The notes below the pieces were generated by a model. That model was given only the letters and a program-made list of their open reading frames with translations. It was not told the DNA's origin and ran no database searches. The position numbers and the translations under genes are program-made. Of a DNA stretch of 64,000 nucleotides, positions 22,712-33,559 are shown piece by piece. The stretch is from Apiospora phragmitis (lineage: Eukaryota; Ascomycota; Sordariomycetes; Amphisphaeriales; Apiosporaceae), in the NCBI GenBank assembly GCA_038363925.1, contig JAQQWL010000005.1, positions 1,364,001 to 1,428,000 on the forward strand. The letters are read 5' to 3'. Within the stretch, counting starts at the first letter, position 1, and every line of letters begins with the position of its first letter.

Positions 22712-24607
22712 ATGACTAGATTCGCTAGTCTCATCGTCGCGCTTGCGACTGCCAGTCAAGTTGCAGGTCAGGAAACATCCTCTATCAAGGTTCCTCCAGG
22801 AGACGACGTGAAGACTCGGCCACTGGCCCGCGACGTCTTCGGCTACTCCATTGAGCCCATCTGGGTGAACGCCTACACCAGCACCCCGAAGGCGGCCAAG
22901 CTCCTGAGCGCCATCGGCGACATCACCGGCAAGCCGCCGCCGATCCGTGTGGGCGGCAACACGGCCGACCAGACCTACCAGCACAACACCCTGCCCAACG
23001 GCCGCGACTGGGACGCGGTCCGGGGCGAACTGTCCACCGTCCAGCAGTTCAACGTCACGCCCGCCTGGTACGGGGCCTGGGCCGACTCCTTCCCCGCCGG
23101 GACGGACCTGGTCTACTCGCTCAACTTCCGGGCCAACGAGTCCGGCTGGGCCAACGCCGTCGCCCAGGCCGAGGCCGTGCACGCCGCGCTCGGCGGCAAG
23201 CTCAAGCTGTTCGAGCTCGGCAACGAGATCGACCACTTCATCAACAAGCACTGGCGTGGCGCCGACTGGGGCGTCGAGCGCTACATCGACCAGTTCCGCA
23301 ACCTCACGGACCAGATCGTCGCGTCGGATTGGTACCAGAAGACGCCCGAGTCCCAACGCCCCAAATTCCAGGCGGGGGTCTTCGCGGACCCGCCCTGGGT
23401 CCCTGACCAGCACGACGAGATCGATGACTTCTCGGTCGAGAACCTCACAACCCTCGCGACCGACCGCAGCCGCACCGGCGGCATCGTGGAGCGGGAGCAG
23501 GATAAAGCTATCATCGGCAGCTACGCCATGCACTTATACCCGCAGTCGACATGCGACGCAGCGCGATGGTAAGCAACTCTCACAGGCCTTCCTTCTGGTT
23601 TGTTTTCTGGCTTGGGCGAGAGATACTAATGTCGAGTCTATAGGTACCGGATGCGGCTAGACCTGCTATCGGATCACATGGTTCTGTGGCAGAACGTATC
23701 CCAGTACGCCCCTCAGGTGGCGGCCGCGAACCGGGCCGGCGCCCCGCTGGTCATGGGCGAGACCAACTCGGTGAGCTGCAGCGGCCGCAGCGGCATCAGC
23801 GACACCTTCGGCGCCGCGCTGTGGACCGTTGACTACGTGCTGCTGGGCGCCGCCCTCGGGCTCGAGAAGACGTACTTCCACCTCGGCGCCCAGAGCGAGT
23901 ACAGCGCCTTCACGCCCGCCGGCTACGAGCTCAAGGGCGAGGACCTGGCGGCCGGGATCCGGCCCAATTGGTACAGCCATTACTTCGTCGCCAAGGTGGT
24001 CACCGCGCCCCCGCGCAAAAGCTCGAACTCGAGCTCGCCCTACTACGGCATCGCAGCGCTTGATGGAGACGCCAACTCGAGCTCGCTGAGCGGGTACGCT
24101 GTATACTCGGAGAGAGAGACACCAAGCTGCGCCTCGACAAGCTCGTCTTCCTCGACATGGGCGTCTGGAACGGCACCGAGGGCCTCAGCAACCCCTCGAC
24201 GCTGTCGGCGACGGACGGCACCATGTTCAGCGAGGGCGCGCGGCCGAACCGCACCCTCGAGATCGCGACGTCGTCGTGGTGCGCGGCCGCCACGCAACCG
24301 TGACGCGGCTCCTAGGCCCGGGCACCAACGCCAAGAGCAACGTGACGGTCTCGGGGTGGCGTTCGACCCCGAGTCGGGCGATGCGTTGTTGGGCGCGGAG
24401 ACCAAGGAGTCGGTGGAGGTCGGCGGGGACGGGGTGGTCACCATCAGCTTGAGACGGGCGGAGGCGGTGCTGTTGGAGATGGAGGTTGCGACGGCGTGCA
24501 GTGCACCACTTCCGGTTACGTCTGCTGCCGTTAGCACTACTAGCGTATGCGTCGATGCAGTTCTTGCTTTCGTCATGGCAGGGCTGGTGATGTTGCTATC
24601 GGGCTAG
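22712..24607 (+). CDS. secreted glycoside hydrolase family 79 (beta-glucuronidase type), possible GPI anchor
   Basis: GH79 enzymes are retaining hydrolases that remove glucuronic acid from glycans such as arabinogalactan. The start at 22712 gives a signal peptide (MTRFASLIVALATASQVAG). Exon 1 ends at 23568 and exon 2 begins at 23644 after a 75-bp intron (GTAAGC...TAG). Family segments include FGYSIEPIWVN, IRVGGNTADQTY, the acid/base region LFELGNEIDHF (Glu of NE), and the likely nucleophile in LVMGETNSVSCSGRSG. The beta-sandwich tail (VVVVRGRHATVTRLLGPG) is in another frame. A hydrophobic end (VDAVLAFVMAGLVMLLSG) suggests GPI anchoring. The exon 2 frame drops by one base near 24114, 24264 and 24354; each equals one missing base in GC-rich DNA. 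All pieces are in order, so sequence errors are more likely than decay. Confidence 0.82.
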
Positions 24608-24947
24608 TACTTTTCAAATCTAGTCACGACTCAAGCGATGACAAATGTCAATGTCTTCAATATATCATGCCCAATCGTCTCATCTCAGCTTCGTCGCCTA
24701 TGAACAAATCTAGTGCACCTGTAACACAGCATGGATACGTTTCTTTAGAAGCCTATATCATCAATTCTCTGCGAAGGGATCATTACACCATGCTTGCTGC
24801 TCGTGTATTCAACAAACAGCATACTACATCAAATGAATAGCATCATTAACCCATGCTGCCTCGCCATCTCGCAATGACAAGATGCCCACCAATCACACCT
24901 CCATGTCCGGGCGAACGTAATATTAATGGCCAAGCAGATTCTACCTA

Positions 24948-26631
24948 TTATGGATACCCAAACCAGCCACCCTGTCTCCAGCAGATAGTCGCCGCGGGGC
25001 GATTGGTGACCGTAGTCTCCGTCGTTTGCCTAAAGACGCAGGTAACCTCCATGTTAGTTTGATTGGTTCTGCCTTGCTGGCTGACTAATTGGCAGAACGG
25101 AGAGCGACGAGGAGAAAGGGTGGCAGGGGCGGGCTGTTATGTTACGTACCCTACTGTGACAGTACCCGTTACGTGCGACGTGCTGAACGTAACAGTCGTC
25201 AGAGTGACGGTTGAATACGGCCTGGTAATGGTTATGGTCTGTCCAGGGCCGCCCAGGCCGCCACAGACTGTGCTGGGTGCAGGTGTACTGTCCGAGAGAT
25301 GTGTCAGCCCATTCATTGACCGATGGGTGAATTTGAAAAGCATAAGTCAAATCTGGTGGTGCCCATGCAAAACGAATCTGGCCTGGTCAGCGGGAGTTTG
25401 CAGCTTAACTTACATCGTCATAGTATTCGTCCCAACCGACGTCTCCGTCGTGGTAGCCGCGGGAAGCGTCGTGACACTCGTGAGCGTGACGGTGTACGTC
25501 GTCTCGGTGACCGTGATGGTGGTCGCCGCCAGTGGGGCGAAGTCGGTCGGCGGCTCGGGCGCCTGGGTCGGGAGCGGCGCGTCGGGCACGTCGGTCGCGT
25601 CGCCTTTCCGGGCGGCGTTGTTGGCCGTCGCCGGCGGCCACGGGGGCCACTTGGCCGTCGTGGTCTTGGACGTGGGGAAGTGGCAGTAAGCCGACCGCGT
25701 GAGGGTCGTGTAGACCGAGCTTGTTACGGTCCTGTCGGTCTGGGTTCGCACGACCGTTGATGTCTGCATCTTCGTGTCAGTTGCAAGTCTCCCACTTGAG
25801 TAACTTCTTGGAATAATGAACTCATACCCTGATAACTGTCGGTGGTGTTGGCGTGATGGTGATAGTATACGTAGGCCTGTTGCATGGCGTAGTCACAGTC
25901 TGCGGTGGTAAGATCAATGTTTGAGTTATGGTTCTGGTTGCGATGACAGCTGTGTCGGTGTTAGCCCCCGTAGTCATGCTCTCTCGTCTTGGCCCCTGAA
26001 AATGCTGAGCTTACTGATAGCTTCTGGCGTGCTCGTGATGCCAACAGTTATTGTTGGTGTAGCCTAGGCAATTCTTGGTCAGACTGGACCCCGCTTCTTT
26101 GGGTCTGCTACACTCACGGTGATCACCACTGTCTCTGGCTTGCCGACAGTAAGATTGATAACTCGCTGAACGGCTATCTGGCGCCCGGACAGAATTATCC
26201 TCCACTGACCTGTCCACATCTGGGAGTACGGGATTCCACTGGCAGCTGGTCAGCATACCCCATTCGCTTCAGGAGGGTAAGACCTTACCAAGTTGAAGTA
26301 AATGTAGTCCCCTCGGGTGTAGTGTTGATAGACGAGCACCCGTACGAGTTCTCGTTCGCGTCTCTCAATACTGGCGTAATCGTCTCATCCGAGCAGCCTA
26401 GTGACCATTGAACACGCCAACAGTCAGCACATCTCAAACAGACTCGACCACAGATGAAAGCTACGAACCCTGGAATATGGTCGAGAAGCTGAAATTTTCA
26501 TTCGAGGACCCATCGATATTGTAGGAGCCTCCATTTGCAAAGTCCACACCATAACTGGCGCAATCCGCAACCACTCTGAGAGCAAGAAGGGCCACGGTCA
26601 GCCAAAGATGATGGAGTATAGTCGCTGCCAT
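24948..26631 (-). CDS. secreted Thr-rich cell-surface protein, eight exons
   Basis: Exons on the minus strand are 26631-26469, 26397-26289, 26238-26118, 26063-26015, 25949-25828, 25769-25414, 25287-25150 and 25068-24948. Introns are 50-126 bp and all phases agree, giving 392 residues. The first donor is GTTCGT, weaker than the others. The product has a signal peptide (MAATILHHLWLTVALLALRV) and an N-terminal Cys-containing domain (CASYGVDFANGGSYNIDG, GCSDETITPVL, YGCSSINTTPEGTTFTSTC, MWTGQWRIILSG). I recall this pattern from many ascomycete secreted proteins but know no name for it. A long Thr/Val/Pro-rich region with repeated TITxT and TVTxT motifs (TTITVTETTYTVTLTSVTTL) follows, then a Cys-containing end (CWRQGGWFGYP). 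The Thr-rich part is probably O-glycosylated and wall-exposed. No GPI or TM segment is seen. Function unknown. Confidence 0.75.
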
Positions 26632-27911
26632 TATGATGGGACCGCACTCTCGAGAGTACAAGTGGAAAATCACAACCTTTTTGAGAAGTGTCTCAAAGCT
26701 TGACCTTGGTAGGACGTCGGGAAGCATCCCTACTTGTAGACTTCGGCATCGTCGCCGGCCACGCGGCTCAGGCCGCCCATAAACGGGCTCGCTTCAAGCA
26801 GGGCGAATGTGTCCAAGAATAGCAACAAATAGCATGCAATGATGAATGCCATAGTCGCAGTGCAGGAGTCGCTTGTAGGCATGCTAGCAATAGTTCACAT
26901 CGTGAATGGTGGGAGTAATATAGAGCCATATTGCAAGGGGTAAGATTCCATATTGATTTACAATTCAGCCTATGCTCAGGTCGCCTTAGAGCAGCGGAAC
27001 GTTACCCAACCAGAACCAGTCGCGTCCAAGCCAGGACCAACACCAAATCCCTGATTGGAGATGTAAGATTGATGGGACGCATGGAACTGCAGTCCCAGCA
27101 TTCCCACAAGCACGAGAGCTCGTCGCTCAAGGGTGCAATAGCAACATCACAATCGGGCCAGAAGGGACTTTGACAAGTCTCCGGAATAATCGGATATGAT
27201 CAAAGTCCCCGCTAACCGGGACAGACCATCATAGCGAAGGCAGCTTGCACAGCTGTAGGTTGATGCGGTGGATTTCAAGAGGAACTTTGAACAGGTAGAA
27301 GCTCCATCCACAATCAATGCAACGCATTCCAGACCGTTCTGCGTATCCGCCAAGATGGGTAAACACCTCGCCTTCAGCTGCAAGGTTGTAGGCTCGTAGG
27401 CCCGGGATTGCGTTCGGGAAGTTGAAATCGGTCGCTTTCGCTCTCTCTTTCTCTCTGTCGACTATCCTATCATGAACACCCTAAGCGTAGGATCTGCTTC
27501 CTTTTTGGTACCGCCCTCCGTACCGAAAATGCCCACATGCCCACGCCTCGGCTATCACACACCCGGCGAAGTGTTGGATTATCTATGGCAATCGTGTTGC
27601 CTGAAAGGAATCGGCCGAGAACCAGACATATATGTGCATGGTTCGTTCTCACGACACCTCGACGAGGGTGAAGGTTACTGTCTACCGTCCAATTCAAGAT
27701 CACGCCAAGATATATCCAGACCCAACTGTCTGTTAGAACCATGAGTCCACAGAGATAGATGTAGGTTTTGATCTAAATGGCGCAGGCTAGATTTTGGAGT
27801 TCCTGAACTATGAATATATTCTCGTCCAGAGTCACCGTTCAAGGGCTAGCACGTCAGCGACGTTTTTGTGATTGCTGGTATGACTCACATCCTCCAGCCG
27901 AACGGATCTTA
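26632..27911. other. intergenic interval
   Basis: Upstream region of the Thr-rich gene and downstream region of the membrane protein gene at 27912. No supported gene. Confidence 0.4.
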
Positions 27912-28996
27912 TTAGCCCTGCATTTCGAAAACATGGCTATGTCGACTTTCTGGCGACGGAAATGTCTCGCCAGCCCCAACTGACCTTGGACTAAGAGCTC
28001 CAAGCTCACTGACACTGGCAGTGAGCGCTGCGGATTCGCGTGCGGCGTCAAGTTCAGATCTATGTGTCTCATCAGGTCGAGCCACGGTCGTGTTATCGAG
28101 CTCCGGCTTGCCCTCCCATGCGTCTTGCTGCTGGTGCTGCTGCAAAGCCCCAGTCTCGTGCTCTGGTGCTCTCTTCTTGCGACGTCTGTATAGAAAGAAC
28201 ATTCCGAGTGCAGCGCACAAAACCAACAGCGAAGAGCCTACGGCGACTCCCGCAATCGCCCCTTTGGAAAGCCTGGTCCCAGAGTCGTCGTCTCCATTCT
28301 CTGCTGTCTCACTGGGGCTTCCCTGACCTTCCGTTATAGTTTCCACACCGGTTGTCAGCTGCAACGGAAAGACCTTGTGGTAGACAGTTGCCGCATTCTG
28401 CATCTCCACGCCTGTGACACTGGCGGTCCATGTATAGAGCTCCGATCCATTGTTGGTATAACCAGGGTCCCAGGTCATCCAAATAGTGGTGCTTTGCGAC
28501 AATGGACTTTGGCACAGTCGTTGTGGCGCTGCTCGTCAGAAACATGTATGCTAGCTGCGCAGGACCAGCCACCCGAAGGGCAGCACCAGGCTTGCGAGTA
28601 GGGAGAGCCCTGATGGGTGAGTGTCGTGGTGCAAGCCGTGGTCCATCCCGCAAGACAAGCAGTGCCCGGATATGCCAGGGTTGATCGATCCCCCTCATTG
28701 GTTTCCGAGCCAGGATAGAGAGAATTGATCTCATTCGGGAATATCGTGAAGTAGCCGCTGGGGAAGCATTGTTCTCGATGGGTCAATATCGTGCCGTACT
28801 CTCCTCCAGTCTGGACGCCTTGGCATTCTTCCCGCCAAAAGAGATCGGGGCGGGAGGTATAATGGCGGTAACTCAGGTAAGGACAATAAACCGAGAGGTG
28901 ACAGGGATCGCCGGGGGCATTGAACGAGAATGGCGTTACTTGGGTCGGTAGTCCGTCTGCGGTTGTGGTCGGGGCTTCTGTGATCGTGGCTGCCAT
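27912..28996 (-). CDS. single-pass surface protein, wall-sensor-like, with one apparent frameshift
   Basis: The start at 28996 gives MAATITEAPTTTADGLPTQV with no classical signal peptide; related mould proteins also often begin this way. The outer part is Cys-rich (GDPCHLSVYCPYLSY, CFPSGYFTIFPNEINSLYPG, QAWCCPSGGWSC). A membrane helix (GAIAGVAVGSSLLVLCAALG) is followed by RRRKKR and an acidic, Gln/Ser-rich cytoplasmic tail ending SHVFEMQG at 27912. This layout is seen in many fungal surface proteins of unknown role, loosely like wall-stress sensors. Between about 28500 and 28560 the frame changes (net one missing base, possibly two small shifts): GGWSCAAS leads into TSSATTTVP in one frame and QSTTIWMTWDPGYTNN in another. 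In a different frame just upstream of the start, FSPLLPTLLAFALSISLTSS looks like a signal peptide, so the true start may be further upstream. Confidence 0.68.
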
Positions 28997-29844
28997 CCTC
29001 ACTGGAGGTCAGGCTAATGGACAGTGCAAAGGCCAGTAGAGTAGGTAGGAGAGGAGAAAATAGTAGAAGCTCGAAAATAATTGACGGCAGGATTGCGAGT
29101 GTGTTTAGGCTTTCCCATCCAGATCCAGCACTGGAATAACCATCTCGCCGTTTGGGTGGGTTTGGATTTATTGGAAAAGTCAACAGACCTGCACCTTCCC
29201 GTCGTTCGACGGACTCTGCAGCAAACAGCCTTTCGCCGCCCAGATTCTAGGGTGGTTGCATTTGAGGAAAGAGCCACCCATGGTGAAGTCAAGCGAAATG
29301 AGATAACAAATTCATCCAATCAATTGACCATCTTACTGTGCTGCTTCGTCGTATGTGATGTGATGTAAACTACATAATAGACGGTGATGGGTAGTATCAG
29401 TGTTGAAGATATCGTAACCAACATGGTGCCCCAACGAACTAGTTGAGGAATCAGATACCGAAACCGAGACCTGGAGTAAACATGGAGTGGCCGGAGGGCC
29501 AGCGCTGCAATTGCTACGTAGAAGTGGTTTCTGGATGGGAGACAAGAGATAACCAACGCGAAGGTGAAAATATGAGATGTGAGCATCACATACATACCAT
29601 GCATATGCAGTAACATGGCAAACGTTTTTGTATCACATTACTTAACTAAAGTTGATCTTGAACCCATAACCGTGACCCTGACCTTCTTGAACACCCCCAA
29701 AAACCCCGCATTCGTTTAGGACATGCATCCACCCGAGGTATCAAAATCCTTATGCCATCCATACCAAGCCCATGCCATGTCACCACCACAAAGGCACGCG
29801 GCATTATTTTCCTCCCCCGTCCCCGCCTATCTTCGCTTTTAACG
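28997..29844. other. intergenic interval
   Basis: No supported gene. It contains the upstream region of the membrane protein and the 3' flank of the DOMON gene. Confidence 0.4.
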
Positions 29845-31533
29845 TTACACATACTCACGTGTCGCCTGCTGCGGGCCCAACGCTCCTGGGGTGCCGGTTC
29901 CAATATGGACCTGGTACCCCGGCGTCGCCCCCGCAGGCATTCGCGACAGCCCCGGACCACCATCACCAGTCCGCCCATGCGAAGTCTGAGGCCGCGCAAT
30001 GATCGGGTTCGGCTGGTAGCTGGCCTGCTGGTACTGCTGCGTCTCGGCCGTCTGGCGCCAGGGCTCCATGTCGAAGCCGCTGCCCTCCTTGGGGTCCTTC
30101 TTGTTCCAGCGTTTGGAAATGAAGTGCTTGGTGACGAGGATGAGCAGGATCACGGGGAAGACGAAGATGACGAGTCCGCCCAGGATGAGATTCCAGTACG
30201 AGCTCTGCGCCAGATTGAAACCCCTGAGATGAAGCCGGTTAGCGGGATTGCAACGATGTGAGTTATGACGGGGGCTGACTTACAAGAAACCGTTGATAAC
30301 GCCCAGCACGATGATGAGTCGGCCGAGCCAGACGTGTATCGGCGCCATCTTGCTCGGCTTCTGCGTCTTCTGGTACATGCGATGGTGAAAGAAGCCCAAG
30401 GCGAACTGCCCCAGGACAAAGATGAAGATGAAGATGCCGATGACCTGGTGAGCGCTGCTGAAGTTCTTGGACTGTTGTTGGGTTGGATATCAATCAGCAA
30501 ATCTGCCCTTCACACTTTCACTTCTCGTAGATGGTCTCTTGCCAGAAGAAAGAAGAAAAAACTTACCCGATTATAAAGCTTACTAACATACGCCCCCAAC
30601 CCAAACCCGATAATAACAAGCAACCCCCCAAACCCCTGGTTGATGGCATGCCAGCGGACCCAGTTCCCGAGGCGCAGCACCAGCGTGCCGAAGGGGAATA
30701 GACCCACGAAGACGAAGACCATGATGATGGCGTGCGCCGCGCTGGCCCGGTCCGTCTTGCCCTCTACCTGGAGCCGCAGCGTCGTGCCGACGCGACCGGG
30801 ATTCTTGCCATCCTGGCTGATGACGGGCACGCCGCCGGCGCCCGTGGCGCGCACCATATCCAGCGTGAACGTGCCGTAGCTGTAGTGCATCTTGAGCGGC
30901 GCGTCCTTGTCGTCGCTCTGGACGGTGCCGCGGCCCGGCGGGCCCGTGGCGTAGAGGAAGTTCTGCTCCTTGCTCTTGACGTCGAGCGTCTTGTTCTTGC
31001 CGTCGTCGCCGTTCTTCCAAGACCGGCAGTTGATGCACTTCCCGTTGAACAGGTACGCCGCAGACCCGTTGACGAGCCCCGTCCCCGGCAGCGTCCGCAC
31101 GTCAATTTCGGGCGTAAAGACAGGCTCGGCGTGGCCCGAGGCGAGCCGCGGCGAGACGGTCACGTTCTGGCCGTCCTTGGAGCCGTACACGACGAGCATG
31201 AGGGCGCCGGCCATCTGGTGGGAGCCGAGGCCGATGGCGCCCCAGGCGCGCTGCGACGGCAGCAGGATGGAGAAGTACAGGTCAGTCGTCGAGTCGTTGG
31301 GGACGTTCAGGGCGAAGGCGATGTCGTCGGTGCCGCTGACGAATATGGACGATGCAACCGTGTTGTTATTACCCTGTGGTCCGGCCACACTTTGGGCTAG
31401 AGAGCCTATCGCATAACATGCTGCTGTAGATCATAGAGAAGTATCAGCTTCGAGTACGCCATCGACCAGCAAAATAGGGTACATTCTACTTACACGATAT
31501 CAACGCCGTATTCATAAATTGAGTGAACCGCAT
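29845..31533 (-). CDS. DOMON (CDH-type cytochrome) plus cytochrome b561 membrane protein
   Basis: Exons 31533-31494, 31423-30567, 30471-30284 and 30223-29845; introns of 70, 95 and 60 bp with all phases agreeing; 487 residues. The signal peptide (MRFTQFMNTALISSACYAIG) is split by intron 1. Residues 30-220 resemble the haem-binding cytochrome domain of cellobiose dehydrogenase (LYFSILLPSQRAWGAIGLGS, MAGALMLVVYG, a Cys pair in GKCINC). A cytochrome b561 core follows with the expected haem-ligand histidines in AHAIIM, RWHAIN, SSAHQVIG and PIHVWLGR, and about five membrane helices. The cytoplasmic tail is Gln/Pro/Gly-rich. Such proteins are thought to pass electrons across the plasma membrane to outside acceptors such as ferric iron or oxidases; the acceptor here is unknown. 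Confidence 0.88.
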
Positions 31534-32515
31534 ATTGAATAAAGAGTGAGGTCAATCCCCACTACTGTGAAAGAAAAGAAAAGAAAGGGTTTCAATGAAT
31601 ATTCCACTGGTATTAGTTACGAAATACGCCCACTCAAACCAGGAATGAAGCGAAATGTAGAAGAACCAACACGACCAGCAGAACAAGAAGATGTCCGTCT
31701 TGCAATTATAGATAGCACCCACACCAGTATGGAATTCATACGTACGTAAGCCTACAGGTTGGTCATCTTTATATTCGTCTTCATGGGCAGCCCGAAAGAA
31801 AAGGATGCCGTTCCTCCCAACCGCCGAGAGTGCGTTCCCCGGGCGGTAATGGTAACGTCGAGACCACTGTCCTGGAGGCACAAAGGCCTTATTGGCCGGC
31901 CTAAAATACCACCTGAAAGATGATTGGCCATTGGCGTGAGCAACCGCCGGACCCCCTGTCCATCTGCCCCAGAAAACTTCATTGCAACCATGCCTGCAGT
32001 GAGAACGATTGGGTGTGCGCAATACTTACTTTGGTAAAGATATAAATATAGCCAGCAGTGGGTTTGCATTCGGCAACCCATCCGACGCTGAAGATTGGAG
32101 CGGCATCTGCTTCAAAGCCGGCTTCGATTGGCGGCGTGGCGGTCGCTAGTTTCAACATCATACACTTGTGGGGGGTATGCGCTGCTTTCTTCTTGTCGAC
32201 TGGCGATAGCCGCTTCGGGTATTCGGAACTGCCAAAAAGGTGATTATTTTGTTGAATCCACAAGTAGACTGAGCCCGACTATGTCCGTTCACGTGAGGTA
32301 CTTCGGTGCTTGGTTGGAGGTGGACGACATAGACGGCAATAAGATAGCTAGCGACGGCATAGGTTAGCTGGACTATGTGATAGATTAGTTAGCTGACCTA
32401 GCTAGTATCACCGGAACCACGTTTCAACCCACAAAAGGGATGTTAGTCACACGCAAGAGTTAAAGAGAATGATCGCTCTAATTATATATGAAAGGTTCCA
32501 TTAGGTCATTATTAC
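31534..32515. other. intergenic interval
   Basis: Upstream region of the DOMON gene and, at the right end, the 3' side of the phosphodiesterase gene. No supported gene. Confidence 0.4.
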
Positions 32516-32567
32516 ATCGTTTAACCCGATCGTTTAACCAGATCGTTTAACCAGATCGTTTAGACAG
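32516..32567. repeat. 13-bp tandem repeat, four copies
   Basis: Four head-to-tail 13-bp units, consensus ATCGTTTAACCAG. The two middle units are identical; the first and last differ by one or two bases. The array ends 6 bp from the stop codon of the phosphodiesterase gene (minus strand), so it lies in its 3' UTR. Confidence 0.9.
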
Positions 32568-32573
32568 ATAGTC

Positions 32574-33559
32574 CTATGCGAGGTTGTTCATGTTGGCCTG
32601 CGCTTTCATCGCATCCCCTATACTAACAAAGTCGAGCTGTGGCAACTTAGTTGATGCCAAGTCGCAAATGGGGGTTAGGTAGGTAGGTATTGACTTACAA
32701 GGACTACATTCGGAGTACGCTGGTACTTGCTGTAACACAGGTCTGTCTGCGCAAGAATCGATGCCACCGAATTGGTCGTCCCGGCGTCCGCCATATTAGG
32801 GATAAGAACACCTGGGAAGATCTCGATGTCAAGGAAGTGGTTGACGATGTACATGCGCCCATCAGGCGATGCATTCTGCGGGCGGTCCAGGGTGCATTGC
32901 GCGAAGTTCTTGTCGGTCGTGTCGAACGGTGTCTCAAAGTAGTACTTGAACTCGTCTAGGATCCATGGCACCTTGGAGGTGTCGGCATGGTAATCTGACT
33001 CGCAATCAACATCCGCAGTGACTCAGTCAACTGGCACAAGCAACTTACCCATAAACACAACCAACCGCTTCTTGTTCGCAACCATGGTTCCCAAGGTAGG
33101 CCACTCATCCATGGCCAGCTCTGCACCGGGCGTGTAAGCGTAGGTGTCCAGGCCGGCTGTCTTGAACGCATCGGCGAACTTGTTGACATCAATCGCATCT
33201 CCATTGGTAAGGAGTAAGGTGACAACTTCGTTCGGATTGCCATCCATCCACTTCTTGATATCGCCCAAGTAATCCTGGAGAGGGCCAGTATCCAGAAGAA
33301 GACACGACGTATGGCATAGTTCGATAGCGTCGTCCTTCTCGTGAGTCTGAGCCGTGAGGTAGCGTACGCCGCCGCCCAGTTGGTCAGTGACAGATTGCAG
33401 CTGGTTGTCCGCTGGCAATATGCCAACAAAAGAGGAATCGTGTGCACCGACGAACGTCACGTTGCTGTACTTCCGATCGCAGAGTTCATTGTGGCCATTA
33501 CAGTTGAGGGCGAGAGCAACAGACGCAAAGGCCAATGCCAATGCAGCAAAGGCGTGCAT
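32574..33559 (-). CDS. secreted PI-PLC X-domain-like phosphodiesterase
   Basis: Exons 33559-33049, 32994-32699 and 32636-32574; introns of 54 and 62 bp; phases agree; 289 residues. The signal peptide is MHAFAALALAFASVALA. The X-domain barrel is visible from the first catalytic-His segment (FVGAHDSSFVG) through a second conserved His (ELCHTSCLLLDTGPL) and the strand EVVTLLLTNGD. After the first intron comes the family segment DYHADTSKVPWILDEFKYYF, and the last exon ends LDFVSIGDAMKAQANMNN. Single-domain secreted relatives are widespread in fungi. They share the phosphatidylinositol phospholipase C fold, but their natural substrate is mostly untested. A four-copy repeat lies directly behind the stop. 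Confidence 0.85.

Noticed and set aside
22637..23533. Long open frame (298 codons) on the minus strand
   Set aside because: Antisense to GH79 exon 1. Its Val/Gly/Arg-rich composition mirrors GC-rich codon use; the plus strand has catalytic motifs and a signal peptide.
30732..31400. Plus-strand open frame of 222 codons
   Set aside because: Antisense to the DOMON domain exon; Arg/Ala/Val-rich with no domain.
32516..32567. CRISPR-like array
   Set aside because: Units are directly adjacent without spacers and the genome is fungal; it is a simple tandem repeat.
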